Numbered from the stretch's first letter, positions 45,082 through 54,255 are shown. The stretch is DNA of 64,000 bases from Agromyces marinus (GCF_021442325.1 NZ_CP087879.1:2170001-2234000), one strand, 5' to 3'. The notes: a model not told the origin generated them from the sequence alone. Translations and numbers: made by a program.

Positions 45082-46554
45082 ATGCCCGAGAGCACCACCG
45101 CAACCGCAACCGCCAACATCGGAGTCGTCGGCCTCGCCGTCATGGGCTCCAACCTGGCCCGCAACCTCGCCAGCCGCGAGGGCAACACCGTCGCGGTATT
45201 CAACCGCTCCCCCGAGCGCACCCGCACGCTCACGACCGAGCACCCCGAGGCCGGCTTCGTCGCCGCCGAGAGCTACGACGACTTCGTCGCCTCGCTCGCC
45301 AAGCCCCGCACCGCCATCATCATGGTGCAGGCCGGGAAGGGCACCGACGCCGTCATCTCCGAGCTCGTCTCGCGCTTCGAGCCGGGTGACATCATCGTCG
45401 ACGGCGGCAACGCGAACTTCCACGACACCATCCGCCGCGAGGCCGAGATCAAGCCGACCGGCATCCACTTCGTCGGCGCCGGCATCTCCGGCGGCGAGGA
45501 GGGCGCGCTCAACGGCCCGTCGATCATGCCCGGCGGATCGGTCGAGTCGTACGAGACGCTCGGCCCGATCCTCGCCTCGATCGCCGCGGTCGCCGAGGGC
45601 GAGCCGTGCGTGACCCACATCGGCACCGACGGCGCGGGCCACTTCGTCAAGATGGTGCACAACGGCATCGAGTACGCCGACATGCAGCTCATCGCCGAGG
45701 CGTACGACCTCATCCGCCGCGGCACGGGCAAGAGCCCGTCCGAGATCGCCGACGTCTTCGCCGAGTGGAACACCGGAGACCTCGAGAGCTACCTCATCGA
45801 GATCACCGCCGAGGTCCTCAGGCAGACGGATGCCGCGACCGGGCAGCCCCTCGTCGACGTCATCCTCGACGAGGCCGGCGCCAAGGGCACCGGCGCGTGG
45901 ACCGTGCAGAACGCGCTCGACCTGGGCGTGCCCGTCTCCGGCATCGCCGAGGCCGTGTTCGCCCGGTCGCTGAGCTCCAAGCGCGCCCAGCGCGAGGCCG
46001 CCGCCGACCTGCCCGGACCGGACGAGGCCTGGACGGTCGCACCCGAGGACACCGACGCGTTCATCGAGGACGTGCGCCAGGCACTGTACGCATCGAAGAT
46101 CATCGCCTACTCGCAGGGATTCGACGAGATCATCGCGGGCGCCGAGCAGTACGGCTGGAACGTGCACAAGGGCGAGGTCGCGAAGATCTGGCGCGCCGGC
46201 TGCATCATCCGCGCACGCTTCCTGAACCGCATCGCCGAGGCCTACGCCGACGACCCGTCGCTCGTCGCACTCGCGGTCGCACCGTACTTCCGCGACGCGA
46301 TCGCCGGCGGCCAGTCCGCCTGGCGGCGCGTCGTCGCGACCGCCGCACAGGCCGGCATCCCGACGCCCGCGTTCTCGTCGTCGCTGGCCTACTACGACGG
46401 CCTGCGGGCCGACCGGCTCCCCGCCGCACTCGTGCAGGGCCAGCGCGACTTCTTCGGCGCGCACACCTACCGGCGCGTCGACCGCGACGGCGTGTTCCAC
46501 ACGCTGTGGTCGGGCGACCGCAGCGAGATCGAGACGACGCCGTCGTCGCACTGA
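45082..46554 (+). CDS. gnd: 6-phosphogluconate dehydrogenase (decarboxylating)
   Basis: Third enzyme of the oxidative pentose phosphate pathway, making ribulose 5-phosphate, CO2 and NAD(P)H. The 490-residue protein is the long form. The cofactor site GVVGLAVMGSNLARNLA replaces the usual GLAVMGxN context without loss. IIVDGGNANFHDT, GAGISGGEEGALNGPSIMPGG, GHFVKMVHNGIEYADMQ with the catalytic lysine, and EWNTGDLESYLIEIT follow. AGGAG lies ahead of the ATG. Located after the GntR-type regulator and before a DUF202 pair. Confidence 0.96.
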   Translation: MPESTTATATANIGVVGLAVMGSNLARNLASREGNTVAVFNRSPERTRTLTTEHPEAGFVAAESYDDFVASLAKPRTAIIMVQAGKGTDAVISELVSRFEPGDIIVDGGNANFHDTIRREAEIKPTGIHFVGAGISGGEEGALNGPSIMPGGSVESYETLGPILASIAAVAEGEPCVTHIGTDGAGHFVKMVHNGIEYADMQLIAEAYDLIRRGTGKSPSEIADVFAEWNTGDLESYLIEITAEVLRQTDAATGQPLVDVILDEAGAKGTGAWTVQNALDLGVPVSGIAEAVFARSLSSKRAQREAAADLPGPDEAWTVAPEDTDAFIEDVRQALYASKIIAYSQGFDEIIAGAEQYGWNVHKGEVAKIWRAGCIIRARFLNRIAEAYADDPSLVALAVAPYFRDAIAGGQSAWRRVVATAAQAGIPTPAFSSSLAYYDGLRADRLPAALVQGQRDFFGAHTYRRVDRDGVFHTLWSGDRSEIETTPSSH

Positions 46555-46590
46555 CACACCCGGCGCATCCGCGCGAGGAAGGAGGCCGAC

Positions 46591-46947
46591 GTGCGCGAGC
46601 CGTCGTGGCGCCGTGAGGGCACCGATCCCGACTACCGGTTCACGCTCGCCAACGAGCGCACCTTCCTCGCGTGGATCCGCACCGCGCTCGCCCTCCTCGC
46701 GGGCGGCGTGCTCCTCGACCAGTTCGCCATCGGGCTCGAGCCGCGCATCGTCGTCCTGATCCTCGCGATCGTGCTCGCCGTCTCCGCCGCCGTCCTCAGC
46801 ATCGGCGCCTACACGCGCTGGCGCGCGAACGAGGTCGCGATGCGGCACGGCGGCGCCCTGCCGTTCAGCTGGGTCCTCCCCCTGCTCTCGGCCGTCGGGC
46901 TCATCGCCGCGGCGGGCCTCGCCGTGCTGTTCGTGGTGACCGCGTGA
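46591..46947 (+). CDS. DUF202 (YidH-type) membrane protein, first copy
   Basis: 118 residues. The N-terminus RFTLANERTFLAWIRTALALLAGGVLLDQF is the DUF202 signature, followed by helices near 52-73 and 93-115. Function unknown. GTG start with GGAAGGAGG a few bases upstream. The stop overlaps the start of the next gene (GTGA). It follows gnd by 36 bases and may share its transcript. Confidence 0.88.
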   Translation: MREPSWRREGTDPDYRFTLANERTFLAWIRTALALLAGGVLLDQFAIGLEPRIVVLILAIVLAVSAAVLSIGAYTRWRANEVAMRHGGALPFSWVLPLLSAVGLIAAAGLAVLFVVTA

Positions 46948-47291
46948 GCGATGCCGCTGCGATCCCCCGCGACCCCGGCCTCCAACCCGAGCGCACCGCG
47001 CTGTCGTGGACGCGGACCTCGTTCGCGGTCGCGGTGAACGCGCTCCTGCTGCTGCGTGAAGGACTGGTGGCCGATCGCACCTCGCTCGTCGCGGCATCCG
47101 TCGTGCTCTTCGCCGGGGCCTGCGTCATCCTCGCCGTCGGGCGGCGGCGCCGTCGTGCGCTGTCCTCCCCCGGCGAGCCGCTCGCGATGCCGCTGCCGTA
47201 CGCGTGGCTCGTCGTCGGCGCGACCCTCCTGGCCGGCGTGACGGCGATCGCGTCGATGCTCGCCGGCGACCTCGCGGGCATCGCGACATGA
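46944..47291 (+). CDS. DUF202 membrane protein, second copy
   Basis: 115 residues. LQPERTALSWTRTSFAVAVNALLLLREG is the DUF202 signature in a diverged form, followed by helices near 46-65 and 88-110. Paired DUF202 proteins may form a hetero-oligomer; this is inference from the tight overlap. The GTG start overlaps the previous stop, and its own stop overlaps the next ATG. Confidence 0.86.
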   Translation: MSDAAAIPRDPGLQPERTALSWTRTSFAVAVNALLLLREGLVADRTSLVAASVVLFAGACVILAVGRRRRRALSSPGEPLAMPLPYAWLVVGATLLAGVTAIASMLAGDLAGIAT

Positions 47292-47671
47292 CCGGCGAAC
47301 CGCCGCGCGGCGACCCCTGGCCCGAGGAACTCGGTGGGCACGACGATGGCACCGATCACGGGCCCGTCGTCGGCCACCGCCGCCGTCGCGTCATCCGCAT
47401 CGCCGTCATGCTCGCGCTCGGCGCGATGCTGCTGCCCGTCGTGCTCTCCGCCGTCGGCGTCGCCCGCGGCGCCGCAGCGCGCGCGTGCACGGTCTACGTG
47501 GCCGACCTCACCGTGCTCGACGACTCGCGCGTGGAATTCGACGCGTTCGCGCGTGGCGGTCCCGGATGGCTCTGCATCGCCGTCAGCCCGTCGGGCACGT
47601 CGACCGTGATCGGCAACCTCGGGCTCATGCCCGCCGCACCGAAGCCGGCGGTGCCCGGCAGGGAGACCTGA
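47288..47671 (+). CDS. Small bitopic membrane protein of unknown function
   Basis: 127 residues, not recognised. A hydrophilic, acidic and histidine-bearing N-terminus (1-30) precedes a basic RRRR patch, a single membrane helix at about 37-58, and a small extracytoplasmic domain with two cysteines (RACTVYVADL and GWLCIAVSP) that could bond. ATG overlaps the preceding DUF202 stop (ATGA), so the three genes form a coupled cassette. It ends 4 bases from the convergent acyl-CoA ligase gene. Confidence 0.75.
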   Translation: MTGEPPRGDPWPEELGGHDDGTDHGPVVGHRRRRVIRIAVMLALGAMLLPVVLSAVGVARGAAARACTVYVADLTVLDDSRVEFDAFARGGPGWLCIAVSPSGTSTVIGNLGLMPAAPKPAVPGRET

Positions 47672-47675
47672 GCGC

Positions 47676-49376
47676 TCAGTCGTCGAGCAGCTGCTCGCGA
47701 ACCTGCCGCCGGATGACCTTGCCGATGAGCGAGCGCGGCAGGTCGTCGACGGCGACCACGCGCCGAGGCACCTTGTACGGCGTCAGCCGATCGCGCACCG
47801 CGGTGCGGATCGCCTCGGCATCGAGCTCGGCGCCGGGCTGCAGCACGACCGCCGCGACGACCTGCTCGCCCGAGTGCTCGTCGGGCAGGCCGACGACCGC
47901 GCAGTCCGCGACATCCGGAAGCTGCCGGATCACGTCCTCCACCTCGCTCGGCGCGACGTTGAAGCCGCCCGTGATGATGAGCTCCTTGATGCGGTCGACG
48001 ATGCGCACGAACCCGTCGTCGTCGATCGTGACGATGTCACCCGTCCGGAACCACGGCGTGCCGCCGTCCGGGTCGGCCGCGAAGACCGCGGCGGTCTCCT
48101 CCGGCTTGTTCCAGTAGCCGCCGAAGACCTGCGGACCGCGCACGACCAGTTCGCCGCGATCGCCCGCGGGCACGTCGCGCGTCGGATCGTCGGGGTCGAC
48201 GACCCGGCACTCGGTGTCCGGCAACGGCAGGCCGACCGTGCCCGCCTTGCGCGTCGGCGCGACCGGGTTCGCCATGAGCACCGGCGAGCACTCCGACAGG
48301 CCGTACCCCTCGACGAGGTACCCGCCCGTGCGCTCCTCCCACGGCTCGACGACCGACGCCGACAGCGGCATGGCCCCGGAGATCGCGATCGAGATGCCCT
48401 CGAGCGACACGCCCCGCTCGGCCGCGGCCGCGGTCAGGCGCTCGTAGATGGGCGGGACGGCCGGCAGGAACGTCGGCGGGTGCTTCCGCACGACCTTGAG
48501 CACGAGCTCGGGGTCGAACTTCGGGAACAGCACGAGCCGTGAGCCCATGCTCATCGCGAAGGTCAGGCACAGCGTCAGCCCGTACGCGTGGAACATCGGC
48601 AGCACCGCGTACACGACCGAGGTGCCGCGCTCGATGTCGGGCACCCACGCGCGCGCCTGCGCGGCGTTCGCGAGCAGGTTGGCATGCGTGAGCGTCGCGC
48701 CCTTGGGGCTGCCGGTCGTGCCGCTCGTGTACTGGATCAGTGCGACGTCGCTCGAGCGCGGCGCGCGGATGTGCGCCGGGATCGGATCGGATGCCACGAG
48801 CCCCTGCCACGGCACCGTGCCCTGCACGCTCGTGGTGAGCGCCGCCCGCGACTCGCGCGCCTTGGCGATCGGCAGGCGCAGGGCGAAGCGGGTCGTGAAC
48901 GGCATCGCACGGGTCAGGTCGACCGAGACGATGTGACGCATCGCGAGATCGTCGGGGAAGTCCTGGATCGAGCCCACGACCTTGTCCCACGCGATCACGA
49001 CGCGCGCACCGTGATCCTCGAACTGGTGCCGCAGCTCGCGCGGCGTGTACAGGGGGTTGTGCTCGACGACGATCGCGCCCAGCCGCAGGACCGCGTAGAA
49101 CGCGACGATGTGCTGCGGGCAGTTCGGCAGCACGATCGCGACCGGGTCGCCCGCCTGCACGCCGAGGCGCCGCAGGCCCTCGGCGGCACGGTCGATCTGC
49201 TCGCCGAGGTCGGCGTACGAGGTCTCGCGCCCGAAGAACTCGAGCGCGGGCCGGTCCGGATACTGCCGGACCGTGTCGTGGATCAGGTCGACGAGCGATC
49301 CCTCGGGCGCCGGCAGCTCATGCGGGACGCCCGGGGCGTAGCTCTTCAGCCAGGGCTTCGCCGTGGCATCCGCCAT
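47676..49376 (-). CDS. Long-chain fatty acid-CoA ligase (AMP-forming)
   Basis: Activates fatty acids to acyl-CoA through an acyl-adenylate, 566 residues. The AMP-binding motif IQYTSGTTGSPKGATLTHANL, the linker GYGLSECSPV, and the C-terminal DRIKELIITGGFNVAPSEVED and SLIGKVIRRQVR with the catalytic lysine are all present. No membrane anchor is seen. The ATG shares one base with the prs stop (TGATG), so translation is coupled to prs. Chain-length preference cannot be told; FadD-like. Confidence 0.9.
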   Translation of the reverse strand: MADATAKPWLKSYAPGVPHELPAPEGSLVDLIHDTVRQYPDRPALEFFGRETSYADLGEQIDRAAEGLRRLGVQAGDPVAIVLPNCPQHIVAFYAVLRLGAIVVEHNPLYTPRELRHQFEDHGARVVIAWDKVVGSIQDFPDDLAMRHIVSVDLTRAMPFTTRFALRLPIAKARESRAALTTSVQGTVPWQGLVASDPIPAHIRAPRSSDVALIQYTSGTTGSPKGATLTHANLLANAAQARAWVPDIERGTSVVYAVLPMFHAYGLTLCLTFAMSMGSRLVLFPKFDPELVLKVVRKHPPTFLPAVPPIYERLTAAAAERGVSLEGISIAISGAMPLSASVVEPWEERTGGYLVEGYGLSECSPVLMANPVAPTRKAGTVGLPLPDTECRVVDPDDPTRDVPAGDRGELVVRGPQVFGGYWNKPEETAAVFAADPDGGTPWFRTGDIVTIDDDGFVRIVDRIKELIITGGFNVAPSEVEDVIRQLPDVADCAVVGLPDEHSGEQVVAAVVLQPGAELDAEAIRTAVRDRLTPYKVPRRVVAVDDLPRSLIGKVIRRQVREQLLDD

Positions 49377-50353
49377 CAGGCCGCCCCGTCGAACATGCTC
49401 GTGACCGAGCCGTCCTCGAAGATCTCGTGGATCGCACGCGCGAGCAGCGGCGCGATCGGCAGGACCGTCAGTCGGTCCCAGCGCTTCTCCTCCGGGATGG
49501 GGAGCGTGTCGGTCACGACCACGCGATCGATGAAGTCGGACTGCAGGATCTCGACCGCGGGGTTGGAGAACACCGCGTGGGTCGCCGCCACGACGACGCC
49601 GACGGCGCCGTTGGCCTTGAGCGCCTCCGCGGCCTTGACGATCGTGCGGCCCGTGTCGATCAGGTCGTCGACGAGCAGGCACACCCGACCCTCGACCTCG
49701 CCGACGATCTCGTGCACCGAGACCTGGTTCGGCACGAGCGGGTCGCGGCGCTTGTGGATGATCGCGAGCGGAACGCCGAGCTTGTCGGACCAGATGTCGG
49801 CCACGCGGACACGCCCCATGTCGGGCGAGACGACCGTGAGCGTCTCCGGGTCGAGCGAGTTCTTGAACTCCTCGAGCAGCACCGGCATCGCGAACAGGTG
49901 GTCGACCGGGCCGTCGAAGAAGCCCTGGATCTGCGCGGCGTGCAGGTCGATCGACATGATGCGGTCGGCGCCGGCCGCCTTGTAGAGGTCGGCCACGAGG
50001 CGCGCCGAGATCGGCTCTCGGCCGCGGCCCTTCTTGTCTTGGCGGGCGTACGGGTAGAACGGCGAGACGACGGTGATGCGCTTGGCCGACGCGCGCTTGA
50101 GCGCGTCGATCATGATGAGCTGCTCCATGAGCCACTCGTTGATCGGCGCCGCGTGCGACTGGATCACGAACGCGTCGCAGCCGCGCACGCTCTCGTCGTA
50201 CCGCGCGTACAGCTCGCCGTTGGCGAAGGTGCGCGCATCGGTCGGGACCAGCTCGCTGCCGAGCTCGCGGGCGATCTGCTCGGCCAACGCCGGATGCGCG
50301 CGCCCCGACACGAGCACGAGGCGCTTGGATCCGGTGGTCTCGATTCCCGACAT
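49376..50353 (-). CDS. prs: Ribose-phosphate pyrophosphokinase
   Basis: Makes PRPP from ribose 5-phosphate and ATP for nucleotide, histidine and tryptophan synthesis. The 325-residue protein has the family motifs FANGELYARYDESVRG, VVSPFYPYARQDKKGRGREPISARLVADL, DLHAAQIQGFFDGPVDHL (metal binding) and CLLVDDLIDTGRTI (ribose-5-phosphate loop). ATG follows GGAAGGAC. It is 32 bases downstream of glmU, the usual glmU-prs order. Confidence 0.95.
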   Translation of the reverse strand: MSGIETTGSKRLVLVSGRAHPALAEQIARELGSELVPTDARTFANGELYARYDESVRGCDAFVIQSHAAPINEWLMEQLIMIDALKRASAKRITVVSPFYPYARQDKKGRGREPISARLVADLYKAAGADRIMSIDLHAAQIQGFFDGPVDHLFAMPVLLEEFKNSLDPETLTVVSPDMGRVRVADIWSDKLGVPLAIIHKRRDPLVPNQVSVHEIVGEVEGRVCLLVDDLIDTGRTIVKAAEALKANGAVGVVVAATHAVFSNPAVEILQSDFIDRVVVTDTLPIPEEKRWDRLTVLPIAPLLARAIHEIFEDGSVTSMFDGAA

Positions 50354-50385
50354 GCTGACTGTCCTTCCCACCGGCGGTGCCGGGT

Positions 50386-51831
50386 CTATTCGGCGTCCGA
50401 CCCGGCGGCCTCGAGTGCGGCACCCGCCGCCTGAGCGGCAGCGGTACCGGCCCGGTGCTGCTGGACCCATCCGTCGATGTTGCGTTGCGGTGCGACGTTC
50501 ACGGCGAGCGCGCCGGCCGGCACGTCCTTGCGGACCACTGTGCCCGCCCCCGTGTACGCCCCGTCCCCAATCGTAACGGGCGCGACGAACACGCCGTGCG
50601 AGCCGGTGCGCACGTGCGAACCGATGACCGTGCGGTGCTTGTTCACGCCGTCGTAGTTCGCGGTGATCGATCCGGCGCCCACGTTCGAGCCCTCGCCGAT
50701 CTCGGTGTCGCCCACGTACGACAGGTGCGGCACCTTGCTCGCCCGGCCGATGGTCGCGTTCTTCGTCTCGACGAACGCGCCGATCTTGCCGTCGGCTCCG
50801 AGCACCGTTCCTGGGCGGAGGAACGAGAACGGGCCCACGCTCGCACCCTCGCCGATGACCGACAGCGTGGCATCCGTTCGCTTCACCTCGGCGCGCGCGC
50901 CGACCTCGGTGTCGACCAGGGTCGTGTCGGGGCCGACGACCGCACCGGTCTCGATGACCGTGGCGCCCTTGAGCTGGGTGCCCGGGCGGATGGTGACGTC
51001 CGGTTCGATGCGCACGGTCAGGTCGATCCAGGTCGTGGCCGGGTCCTCGACGGTCACGCCGTTCAGCTGCCAGCCGCGCACGATGAGCGCGTTCAGCCGG
51101 GCCGCCGTCTCGGAGAGCTGTGCGCGGTCGTTGATGCCCGCGACGAGCCACGGCTCCGACACCGGGACCGCCTCGACCTCGCTGCCGGCGCTGCGCAGCA
51201 GCTCGATCACGTCAGTCAGGTACTTCTCGCCCTGGGCGTTGTCGGTCGTGAGGTTCGCGAGCTGGTCGCGCAGCGCCGCGGCGCCGAACGCGTAGATGCC
51301 CGCGTTGATCTCGGCGATGCCGCGCTCGGTCTCGTCGGCGTCCTTCTGCTCGACGATGCGGTCGAACGCGCCGGACTCGCTGCGCACGATGCGCCCGTAC
51401 CCGTGCGGGTCGTCGTAGATCGCCGAGAGCACCGACGCCGCCGAGCGGGTCGCGCGATGCTGGGCGAGGAACGCCGCGAGGCTGTCGGCGTCGAGCAGGG
51501 GCACGTCGCCGTTCAGGACCAGCACCTCGCCGTCGAAGTCGGCCGGGAGCGCCGCGAGCGCCTGCTCGACCGCGCGCCCGGTGCCCGGGATCTCGTCCTG
51601 GTCGACGATGACGACCCCGGGAAGCTGCGCTTCGACGGTCGCTGCGACGAGGTCGCGCTCGTGCCGCACGACCGTGAGCACGTGCGCGGCGTCGAGCGCG
51701 CGTGCGGTGGCCAGCACGTGACCGACGACGGGTGCGCCGGCCAGCGGGTGCAGCAGTTTCGGCGTCGCCGACTTCATGCGGGTGCCCTGGCCTGCGGCGA
51801 GGACGATGATCGCGAGGTTCCTGTCGCTCAT
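50386..51831 (-). CDS. glmU: Bifunctional GlmU: GlcN-1-P acetyltransferase and UDP-GlcNAc pyrophosphorylase
   Basis: Makes UDP-GlcNAc for peptidoglycan. The 481-residue protein has an N-terminal uridyltransferase (IIVLAAGQGTRMKSATPKLLHPLAG, NGDVPLLDADSL) and a C-terminal left-handed beta-helix (DPATTWIDLTVRIEPDVTI, GPFSFLRPGTVLG, ANYDGVNKHRTVIGSHVRTGSHGVFVAPVTIG). The tail is alanine-rich. The only possible ATG lies one base past the 3' end of tRNA-Gln, so the mRNA has no room for a ribosome-binding site outside the tRNA. It precedes prs. Confidence 0.95.
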   Translation of the reverse strand: MSDRNLAIIVLAAGQGTRMKSATPKLLHPLAGAPVVGHVLATARALDAAHVLTVVRHERDLVAATVEAQLPGVVIVDQDEIPGTGRAVEQALAALPADFDGEVLVLNGDVPLLDADSLAAFLAQHRATRSAASVLSAIYDDPHGYGRIVRSESGAFDRIVEQKDADETERGIAEINAGIYAFGAAALRDQLANLTTDNAQGEKYLTDVIELLRSAGSEVEAVPVSEPWLVAGINDRAQLSETAARLNALIVRGWQLNGVTVEDPATTWIDLTVRIEPDVTIRPGTQLKGATVIETGAVVGPDTTLVDTEVGARAEVKRTDATLSVIGEGASVGPFSFLRPGTVLGADGKIGAFVETKNATIGRASKVPHLSYVGDTEIGEGSNVGAGSITANYDGVNKHRTVIGSHVRTGSHGVFVAPVTIGDGAYTGAGTVVRKDVPAGALAVNVAPQRNIDGWVQQHRAGTAAAQAAGAALEAAGSDAE

Positions 51832-51832
51832 G

Positions 51833-51904
51833 CTCCGCCACCAGGATTCGAACCTGGGCCTCACAGCTCCAAAGGCTGTCGTGCTGCCGTTACACCATGG
51901 CGGA
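51833..51904 (-). tRNA. tRNA-Gln (anticodon UUG)
   Basis: A 72-nt cloverleaf: acceptor TCCGCCA/TGGCGGA, anticodon stem ACAGC/GCTGT with loop CTTTGGA, variable GAGGC, T arm CCAGG-TTCGAAT-CCTGG, discriminator G. CCA is not fully encoded: after the discriminator the DNA reads CATG, where ATG is the glmU start. Both are on the minus strand, so they are probably one transcript. Confidence 0.95.
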
Positions 51905-52044
51905 CCGCCGCCGGGCGCGCGGACGCGCGTCGGGCGACACTCAAGTCTGCCAGACGTCGCGCGGGCGGCATGCCGGTGCGGACGCCGCCCATTGCCCGAG
52001 CGGATGCCGCGGCATCCGCTCGCCGCTCGCGCGCCGCCCCGCGC

Positions 52045-52050
52045 GATACT
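52045..52050 (+). promoter_or_regulatory. Leaderless -10 box for the MarR-type gene
   Basis: GATACT, then 7 bases, then ATG at 52058. Confidence 0.5.
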
Positions 52051-52057
52051 GGAACGC

Positions 52058-52552
52058 ATGACGACGGACTCAGACGAGGTCGACCGGATCGTCGAGGACT
52101 GGGATCGCGAACGCCCGGACCTCGACTTCGCGCCCCTGCAGGTCTTCTCGCGCGTCGCCCGGCTGTCCAAGCTCCTCGACCGGGCACGCCGCCAGGCGTT
52201 CGAGCGCTCGGAGCTCGAGTCGTGGGAGTTCGACGTGCTCTCGGCGCTGCGCCGCGCCGGGTCGCCGTTCCGGCTGCCGCCGAAGGCGCTGCTCGCGCAG
52301 ACGCTCGTCTCGAGCGGCACCATGACGAACCGCATCGACCGGCTCGTCTCGCGCGGGCTCGTGACCCGCCAGACCGACCCGCACGACGGGCGCGGCATCC
52401 TCGTCGAGATGACCCAGGCGGGTCTCACGCGAGTGGATGCCGCGATCACGCGTCTCGTCGACGCGGAGGCCGAACTGCTCGCCGGGCTGCCCCCGGTCGA
52501 GCAGCGGAGGCTCGCCGCGCTCCTGCGGAAGCTCTCGCTCGGCTTCGTGTGA
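52058..52552 (+). CDS. MarR family transcriptional regulator
   Basis: 164 residues. A winged helix-turn-helix at about 55-115 (EFDVLSALRRAGSPFRLPPKALLAQTLVSSGTMTNRIDRLVSRGLVTRQTDPHDGRGILVEMTQAG) is flanked by helices for dimerisation. The DPHDGRG wing is typical. It is divergent from tRNA-Gln/glmU and converges on the MetNIQ-type genes, so its target is not obvious. The palindrome upstream of metQ is one candidate site. Confidence 0.9.
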   Translation: MTTDSDEVDRIVEDWDRERPDLDFAPLQVFSRVARLSKLLDRARRQAFERSELESWEFDVLSALRRAGSPFRLPPKALLAQTLVSSGTMTNRIDRLVSRGLVTRQTDPHDGRGILVEMTQAGLTRVDAAITRLVDAEAELLAGLPPVEQRRLAALLRKLSLGFV

Positions 52553-52567
52553 GGCGGCCGCCGCGGC

Positions 52568-53227
52568 CTACCGCCGCATGATCCTCCGCGCCAGCCAGTT
52601 GCCGAGGAACTGCACGCCCTGCACGATCACGACGATGAGCAGCACCGCCGCCCACGTGATCACCGGTTCGAACTGCCGGTAGCCGTACACGAGGGCGAAG
52701 TTGCCCAGGCCCCCGCCGCCGATGTAGCCCGCGACCGCGGTCATGTCGACGATCGCCACGAGCACGAACGTGTATCCGAGGACGAGCGGGCCGAGCGCCT
52801 CCGGGATCACGACCGTGAACAGGATCCGCATCGGGGAGGCGCCCATCGAACGGGCCGCCTCGATCACGCCCGGCGAGACCGTGAGCAGGTTCTGCTCGAC
52901 GATGCGGGCGATCGCGAACGACGCCGCGAGCGAGAGCGCGAACACGATCGCGTTGTTGCCGATGCCGGTGCCGACGACGAGCCGCGAGAGCGGCTGCACC
53001 GCCGCGATGAAGATGATGAACGGGATCGGCCGGAAGAAGTTGATGACGACGTTCAGCGCGACGTTCACGACGCGGTTGGCCAGCAGGCCGCCCGCCCGCG
53101 TCGTGTACAGCGTCGTTCCGAGCACGAGCCCGGCGAGGCCGCCGAAGAGGAGCGTGAACCCCACCATGTAGAGCGTCTCGACGGCGGCGACCCAGAAGTC
53201 GCCCTGCAGTTCGAACAGGCGATCCAT
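52568..53227 (-). CDS. metI: Methionine-type ABC transporter permease
   Basis: Inner-membrane channel subunit, 219 residues and about five helices. The coupling-helix motif is VIEAARSMGASPMRILFTVVIPEA, matching the EAA loop that docks on MetN. The TVGYTLVLVAIVDMTAVAGYIGGGGLG-type segment near residue 165 is characteristic of MetI. The ATG shares a base with the metN stop. It is the last gene of the metQ-metN-metI operon. Confidence 0.92.
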   Translation of the reverse strand: MDRLFELQGDFWVAAVETLYMVGFTLLFGGLAGLVLGTTLYTTRAGGLLANRVVNVALNVVINFFRPIPFIIFIAAVQPLSRLVVGTGIGNNAIVFALSLAASFAIARIVEQNLLTVSPGVIEAARSMGASPMRILFTVVIPEALGPLVLGYTFVLVAIVDMTAVAGYIGGGGLGNFALVYGYRQFEPVITWAAVLLIVVIVQGVQFLGNWLARRIMRR

Positions 53228-54255
53228 CAGGCGGCCTCCGTCACTTCCACGCGGCTCGCGATCGAGGCGAGCACGCGGTCGATCGCGTCATCCGCTCCCC
53301 TGACCGCGAGTGTCAGGTGCCCGAACGCCCGGCCGCGGATGTCGTTGATGCCGCCGTAGACCAGCTCGAACTCCAGGCCCGCCGCGCCGAGTTCGACGAA
53401 GACGGACGCCTGCGACGCATCCCCGTCGCGGAAGGAGAACGTCACGATGCGCCCCTCGTGCCGTTCGCGCAGCATCGCCAGCTCGGAAGGCGAGGGCACG
53501 CCCTTGACCACGGTCGAGACGAAGCGCGCCGACGAGGCGTTCCGCGGGTTCGAGAACACGTCGAACACGTCGCCCGACTCGATGACCCGGCCCCCGTCCA
53601 TGACGGCGACCTTGGTCGCGATCGACTGGATGACGTCCATCTCGTGGGTGATCACGATGATGGTCACCCCGAACTCGCGGTTGACGCGCCGCAGCAGTTC
53701 GAGGACCTCATGCGTCGTCTCGGGGTCGAGCGCGCTCGTCGCCTCGTCGGCGAGGAGGATCCGCGGGCTCGTCGCGAGCGCGCGGGCGATGCCCACGCGC
53801 TGCTTCTGCCCGCCCGAGAGCTGGTCCGGGTGGTTCTTCGCCTTCGCGCTCAGGCCGACGAAGTCGAGCAGCTCGGCGACCCGTGCCCGCACCTCGGCGC
53901 GGGACGCCCCCGCGACCTCGAGCGGGTAGGCGACGTTCTTGGCCACGGTCTTCTGCTCGAACAGGTTGAACTGCTGGAAGATCATGCCGATCCCACGACG
54001 GATGCCGCGCAGCTCGCGCTCGGACATCTGCGTGAGGTCGCGCCCGTCGAGCAGGATCGATCCCGCGGTCGCGGGTTCGAGCGCGTTGACGAGCCGCACG
54101 AGCGTGGACTTGCCTGCGCCCGAGTAGCCGATGATGCCGTACACGTCGCCCGACTCGATGTCGAGGCTGACGTCGTCGACGGCGACGACCCGGTCGCCGC
54201 CGCGCTCGGCCGACGGGTAGGACTTGGTGACGTTCCTGAGGCTCACGAGGGCCAT
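53227..54255 (-). CDS. metN: Methionine-type ABC transporter ATP-binding protein
   Basis: ATPase of a D/L-methionine importer, 342 residues. Walker A GYSGAGKST, the Q-loop FQQFNLFE, signature LSGGQKQRVGIARALA, Walker B ILLADEATSALD and H-loop VIVITHEMDV are present. The C-terminal region (about 265-342) is a NIL domain, which in MetN binds methionine and inhibits transport. ATG with AAGGAG upstream. It lies 92 bases after metQ and overlaps metI by one base. Confidence 0.94.
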   Translation of the reverse strand: MALVSLRNVTKSYPSAERGGDRVVAVDDVSLDIESGDVYGIIGYSGAGKSTLVRLVNALEPATAGSILLDGRDLTQMSERELRGIRRGIGMIFQQFNLFEQKTVAKNVAYPLEVAGASRAEVRARVAELLDFVGLSAKAKNHPDQLSGGQKQRVGIARALATSPRILLADEATSALDPETTHEVLELLRRVNREFGVTIIVITHEMDVIQSIATKVAVMDGGRVIESGDVFDVFSNPRNASSARFVSTVVKGVPSPSELAMLRERHEGRIVTFSFRDGDASQASVFVELGAAGLEFELVYGGINDIRGRAFGHLTLAVRGADDAIDRVLASIASRVEVTEAA

